DNA of 8,616 nucleotides from the NCBI GenBank assembly GCA_937926185.1, contig CALEYM010000687.1, positions 1 through 8,616 of the forward strand, written 5' to 3'. The notes below the pieces were generated by a model that ran no database searches, was not told the DNA's origin, and was given only the letters and a program-made list of their open reading frames with translations. Both the position numbers and the translations under genes were made by a program. The DNA is from an uncultured Bacteroidota bacterium (GTDB lineage Bacteria; Bacteroidota; Bacteroidia; Chitinophagales; Saprospiraceae). Every line of letters starts with the position of its first letter. Within the stretch, counting starts at the first letter, position 1. Shown here one piece after another: positions 6,827-8,616 of this stretch.

Positions 6827-7825
6827 TTATTTTTTTTGTAAGTCTTTGATTTTCTTGTCTATAGATTCAAGCGCTTTTGAAAAACCTGCTTGCTCGAAAA
6901 GTGGTCGGATTCGCTCCAGGTCAGGTAATAGCTGCGGTCTGAGGGAATCGGCAGAAGCTTCTCGGTAGGTTTTATAAACTTCAGAATTCTGTATTTTAGA
7001 TAATGGCTTTCCCAGGACAACATGCATAAACCGGGCGACATCAGCAGCATCCAGATCAACGCGTGCTGTCAGGCCCATGGCTGCGAGGCTGTAGTGAAAG
7101 ACCAAAGCCCATTGGTAGGTAGTCAAGTCGGGTAAAGCTGGGTTTGTAGCAGCGTTTTGTTTCATAATCCGTGGAGTTGATTCCATCAATGCATTGTGTT
7201 TGAGCCAGTCAAGTATTGTTTCCTGAATTTCCGTTGAGATTTGAAAACCCACCGCATTTTGGGTGGAATTCGACGCATTATACTTGCGAAAGAGATTGTG
7301 CAGGAAGGCATCGAAATGCGGGAAGTTATCGTCAAAACTCTCGTGTATTTGGTAGGCCAAAAAACGGTCGAGCTCCATCAGGTCAATCTGCACGCATTTC
7401 AGCGCAAAGAAGTAGTCGAAATGCTGGTCGTTGGGCGTGAGCGTTAGTGGGATTAATAGGTCATAAGCCATATCGCCGTGGAAATAAATTCCCCGCATTT
7501 CCAGGAATTCCAAATGCGTGAAATTAGTGTCGGGGTGAAAAACAGCGCCCGCATTTCGGGCAGGAACGCCCAAGTTTCGCCCCTGTAAATTCAGGAGCAA
7601 GCGTTCCCGAAATGCGGGTATTGCACCAGATTTTTCCGTAGTCAAACGCCCTGGCAATCCAAAATGCACCCCGATAAAACAGGTGTTGATACCGTAGCGG
7701 TCATCATCCGGGGGAATGCCGGAGCGATTGTTGGTCTGAGCCTGGTATTGCTGCCAGATTTCCGGGGAGTTGATATCCGCTAACTGGATTTTAGGCAGGC
7801 CGTCCTGTGTTTCGCGTTCTTCCAT
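6827..7825 (-). CDS. Protein of unknown function, rich in internal DNA repeats
   Basis: The frame encodes 332 residues from an ATG at 7825; I do not recognise the family. No signal peptide or membrane segment is visible. Residues 69-98 (PAFRERLLLNL, then ARNAGAVFHP) and 134-148 (QHFDYFFALKCVQID) recur in the decayed copy just upstream. The C-terminal third, from about 235 (TYQWALVFHYSLAAMGL), is regular, helical and charged, and resembles C-terminal regions of hypothetical proteins carried by Bacteroidota mobile elements; that resemblance is an impression only. Four exact GAAATGCGGG decamers fall in the gene and are read in all three codon phases (CCG CAT TTC, CCC GCA TTT C, GA AAT GCG GG, GAA ATG CGG G), so part of the coding sequence seems shaped by a DNA-level repeat. 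A GC-rich hairpin directly follows the TAA stop. The continuous 1-kb frame beside a disrupted relative argues that it is a real gene. Confidence 0.7.
   Translation of the reverse strand: MEERETQDGLPKIQLADINSPEIWQQYQAQTNNRSGIPPDDDRYGINTCFIGVHFGLPGRLTTEKSGAIPAFRERLLLNLQGRNLGVPARNAGAVFHPDTNFTHLEFLEMRGIYFHGDMAYDLLIPLTLTPNDQHFDYFFALKCVQIDLMELDRFLAYQIHESFDDNFPHFDAFLHNLFRKYNASNSTQNAVGFQISTEIQETILDWLKHNALMESTPRIMKQNAATNPALPDLTTYQWALVFHYSLAAMGLTARVDLDAADVARFMHVVLGKPLSKIQNSEVYKTYREASADSLRPQLLPDLERIRPLFEQAGFSKALESIDKKIKDLQKK
7548..7618. repeat. Perfect 13-bp inverted repeat inside the unknown gene
   Basis: CCCGCATTTCGGG at 7548-7560 is the exact reverse complement of CCCGAAATGCGGG at 7606-7618, with 45 bases between. 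Each arm is itself a small hairpin (CCCG...CGGG), and the spacer holds a further near-palindrome, CCTGTAAATTCAGG, at 7582-7595. AACGC and GCGTT just inside the arms add to the symmetry. The decayed copy keeps an imperfect version at 8280-8350, so the structure predates the duplication. Confidence 0.85.
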
Positions 7826-7879
7826 GTACAGTCTTAGGAATAGAGATTGGAGTTATTTTTTAACGCATTTTCAAGTCAT

Positions 7880-8097
7880 AATGCGGTGGGTTTCTTTGGA
7901 AATGCGGGAAGATTGCTCAAAAATACGGGCTGTTTTTGAAATGTTTGGCGGGAAATGTTTGGCGGTAATGTGGTGGGTTTTGATAAATGCGGCGAGTTTA
8001 ACGGGCTAATGCGTGTAATTTGGCTGGGAGCGAACGCATTTGCGGCAGTACTTGGATTCAGAATCCGTGGAATTAAATCAAAAAATGAGGTGGGTTT
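7880..8097 (+). repeat. Three copies of AATGnGGTGGGTTT
   Basis: AATGCGGTGGGTTT at 7880-7893, AATGTGGTGGGTTT at 7967-7980 and AATGAGGTGGGTTT at 8084-8097 differ only at one position. A fourth, exact copy of the first lies in inverted orientation within the unknown gene at 7245-7258. The unit extends the AATGCGG core of the decamer cluster, so both probably belong to one repeat family. Confidence 0.75.
7938..7965 (+). repeat. Perfect 14-bp tandem duplication
   Basis: GAAATGTTTGGCGG occurs twice in direct succession (7938-7951 and 7952-7965) and runs straight into an AATGTGGTGGG unit. It resembles GAAATGCGG with an insertion, and probably arose by slippage within the repeat cluster. Confidence 0.85.
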
Positions 8098-8425
8098 CGG
8101 TTGGGCGTTTGGATCAATCTGCACGCATTTTATGGCAAAGTCGCAGTCGAAATGCGGGTTGTTCATAGTGAGTGTTAGCTGGGTTCGCAGGGTATGGTGA
8201 GTATATCGCTCCGGAAATAAATCCTTCGCATTCTCAGGAACTTCAAATGCGTAGAATTAGTGTTGGATGAAAAACAGCGCCTGCATTTTGAGCCGTTATA
8301 CCCAGATTTCGCCCTTGTAAATTCAGGAGCAGGCGTTCCCAGAATGCGGGCACTTCGCCGGATATCTCCTGCGAATTGTGATATCCGCCTACTGCCTTAG
8401 AATGATGCATCGGAGTTGATTGCAA
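8040..8425 (-). pseudogene. Decayed, partly deleted tandem copy of the 6827-7825 gene
   Basis: Read on the minus strand, this stretch follows the neighbouring unknown gene block by block. GCGGATATCA near 8388 matches the gene near 7783. The segment from 8350 down to 8114 matches 7618-7383 at a near-constant offset of 731-733 bases, roughly three quarters identical by eye, and gives the peptide pieces ERLLLNLQGRNLG, NAGAVFHP and FAIKCVQID. ATTCCACGGATT near 8075 matches the gene near 7180. Relative to the intact gene it lacks about 44 codons near the N-terminus and about 70 codons in the middle. A frameshift follows AVFHP, where the downstream match shifts frame, so no continuous product is possible. 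The simplest history is tandem duplication followed by decay; the order and strand match the intact copy. Confidence 0.7.
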
Positions 8426-8434
8426 TGATAAGTT

Positions 8435-8616
8435 TCAAATATCAGTCAGTTTCCTGAAGATACTTGTTTTAACAAAATTGGGTGTGTAGGCGATTGGTGC
8501 CATGTGATCTAATTCTGTCGAAAAATTTTGGATTGCCTCGGATTTGAAGGCTGTTAGGTAATATTCTCTTTCTGTATTGTCGACAACAAGTAATCCGTTT
8601 TTACATAATCGCGATA
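8435..8616 (-). CDS. C-terminus of a probable class I SAM-dependent methyltransferase (5' end cut)
   Basis: A minus-strand frame enters from the right edge (first full codon at 8614) and stops at TGA 8437-8435, giving 59 residues. It reads CKNGLLVVDNTEREYYLTAF, then LDHMAPIAYTPNFVKTSIFRKL. A Gly-Leu-Leu-Val-Val-Asp-Asn strand followed by a Tyr-rich helix and a terminal TSIFRKL strand is typical of the last part of small class I SAM methyltransferases, including the O-methyltransferase and sugar-linked kinds. SAM-binding motif I would lie outside the window, so the family call rests on the tail only. The gene ends about 10 bases before the decayed copy begins, and may mark the boundary of ordinary chromosomal or older sequence next to the mobile module. 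The start lies beyond the window. Confidence 0.6.
   Translation of the reverse strand, partial: SRLCKNGLLVVDNTEREYYLTAFKSEAIQNFSTELDHMAPIAYTPNFVKTSIFRKLTDI

Larger units (their letters stand above)
7313..8350. repeat. Cluster of the GAAATGCGGG decamer, both orientations
   Basis: Exact copies on the + strand lie at 7313-7322, 7609-7618, 7899-7908 and 8149-8158. Exact copies on the minus strand (CCCGCATTTC on +) lie at 7492-7501 and 7548-7557. One-mismatch forms lie at 7418-7427 (GAAATGCTGG) and 8341-8350 (AGAATGCGGG). The core AATGCG/CGCATT occurs about 18 times between 7253 and 8348, while the remaining 7 kb has only about a dozen. Exact matches of a decamer this often in about 1 kb are far beyond chance. 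Confidence 0.85.
7826..8434. other. 609-bp stretch without an intact gene, made of gene remnants and short repeats
   Basis: The right two thirds (about 8040-8425) is the decayed tandem copy of the 6827-7825 gene. The left third (about 7864-8040) is built of variants of AATGCGG and AATGnGGTGGGTTT plus one 14-bp tandem duplication. Short open frames across it are remnants of the decayed copy or chance. No convincing promoter for the gene starting at 7825 is visible in the 40 bases before its ATG. Confidence 0.7.

Noticed and set aside
7876..8166. Minus-strand open frame of 96 residues as a gene
   Set aside because: It contains only fragments matching the intact gene (FAIKCVQID, then IPRI...AAN) with a large deletion between. 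It is part of the decayed copy.
7200..8400. CRISPR-like array, suggested by many short repeats
   Set aside because: Repeat units are 10-14 bases, occur on both strands, have irregular spacing and lie mostly inside a coding frame and its decayed copy. No regular repeat-spacer periodicity.
8243..8425. Minus-strand open frame of 60 residues as a small gene
   Set aside because: It aligns with residues of the neighbouring intact gene around ERLLLNLQGRNLG and ends at a frameshift. It is a remnant.

Overview
The window looks like an accessory region of a Bacteroidota chromosome or plasmid, possibly from the Saprospiria/Cytophagia side of the phylum. The reasons are the gene families (a VirE_N/BT4734-like primase-type protein, a DUF3987 protein and an HTH_17 excisionase-like protein, a set typical of Bacteroidota mobile elements), starts without convincing Shine-Dalgarno sequences, and mid-range GC. 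The organism assignment is inference. Every gene I accept lies on the minus strand.

Layout along the + coordinates (transcription runs right to left). Positions 1-905 hold a type I restriction-modification specificity subunit, hsdS, cut by the left edge. Positions 908-3580 hold a long-form hsdM, two bases upstream of hsdS; hsdR, if present, lies outside the window. Positions 3644-3985 hold a stub that starts like a UvrD/PcrA helicase (Q-motif-like region and Walker A), then runs into unrelated, GC-rich sequence and stops. Positions 4017-4889 hold the VirE_N/BT4734-like primase-type protein, 5029-6405 the DUF3987 P-loop protein, and 6402-6734 the HTH_17 protein, which overlaps the DUF3987 start as ATGA. 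These three form a replication/maintenance module of a mobile element. No integrase or relaxase is visible. The 139-bp gap inside the module carries two near-identical palindromes (GTTCAAA-ww-TTTGAAC) and two extra half sites. They look like operators or iterons.

Positions 6827-7825 hold a 332-residue protein of unrecognised family. A very GC-rich hairpin directly follows its stop. Upstream, a 609-bp stretch without an intact gene (7826-8434) holds a decayed, partly deleted tandem copy of this same gene plus short repeats. The right edge (8435-8616) holds the C-terminal 59 residues of a probable SAM-dependent methyltransferase.

The most unusual signal is in 7.2-8.4 kb. The decamer GAAATGCGGG occurs six times exactly, plus near matches, on both strands. 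Inside the unknown gene it is read in all three codon phases, so the conservation appears to be at the DNA level and not the protein level. Two copies form the arms of a perfect 13-bp inverted repeat inside the coding sequence. This suggests a dispersed palindromic repeat family or a clustered DNA-recognition signal carried in and around a gene of unknown function.
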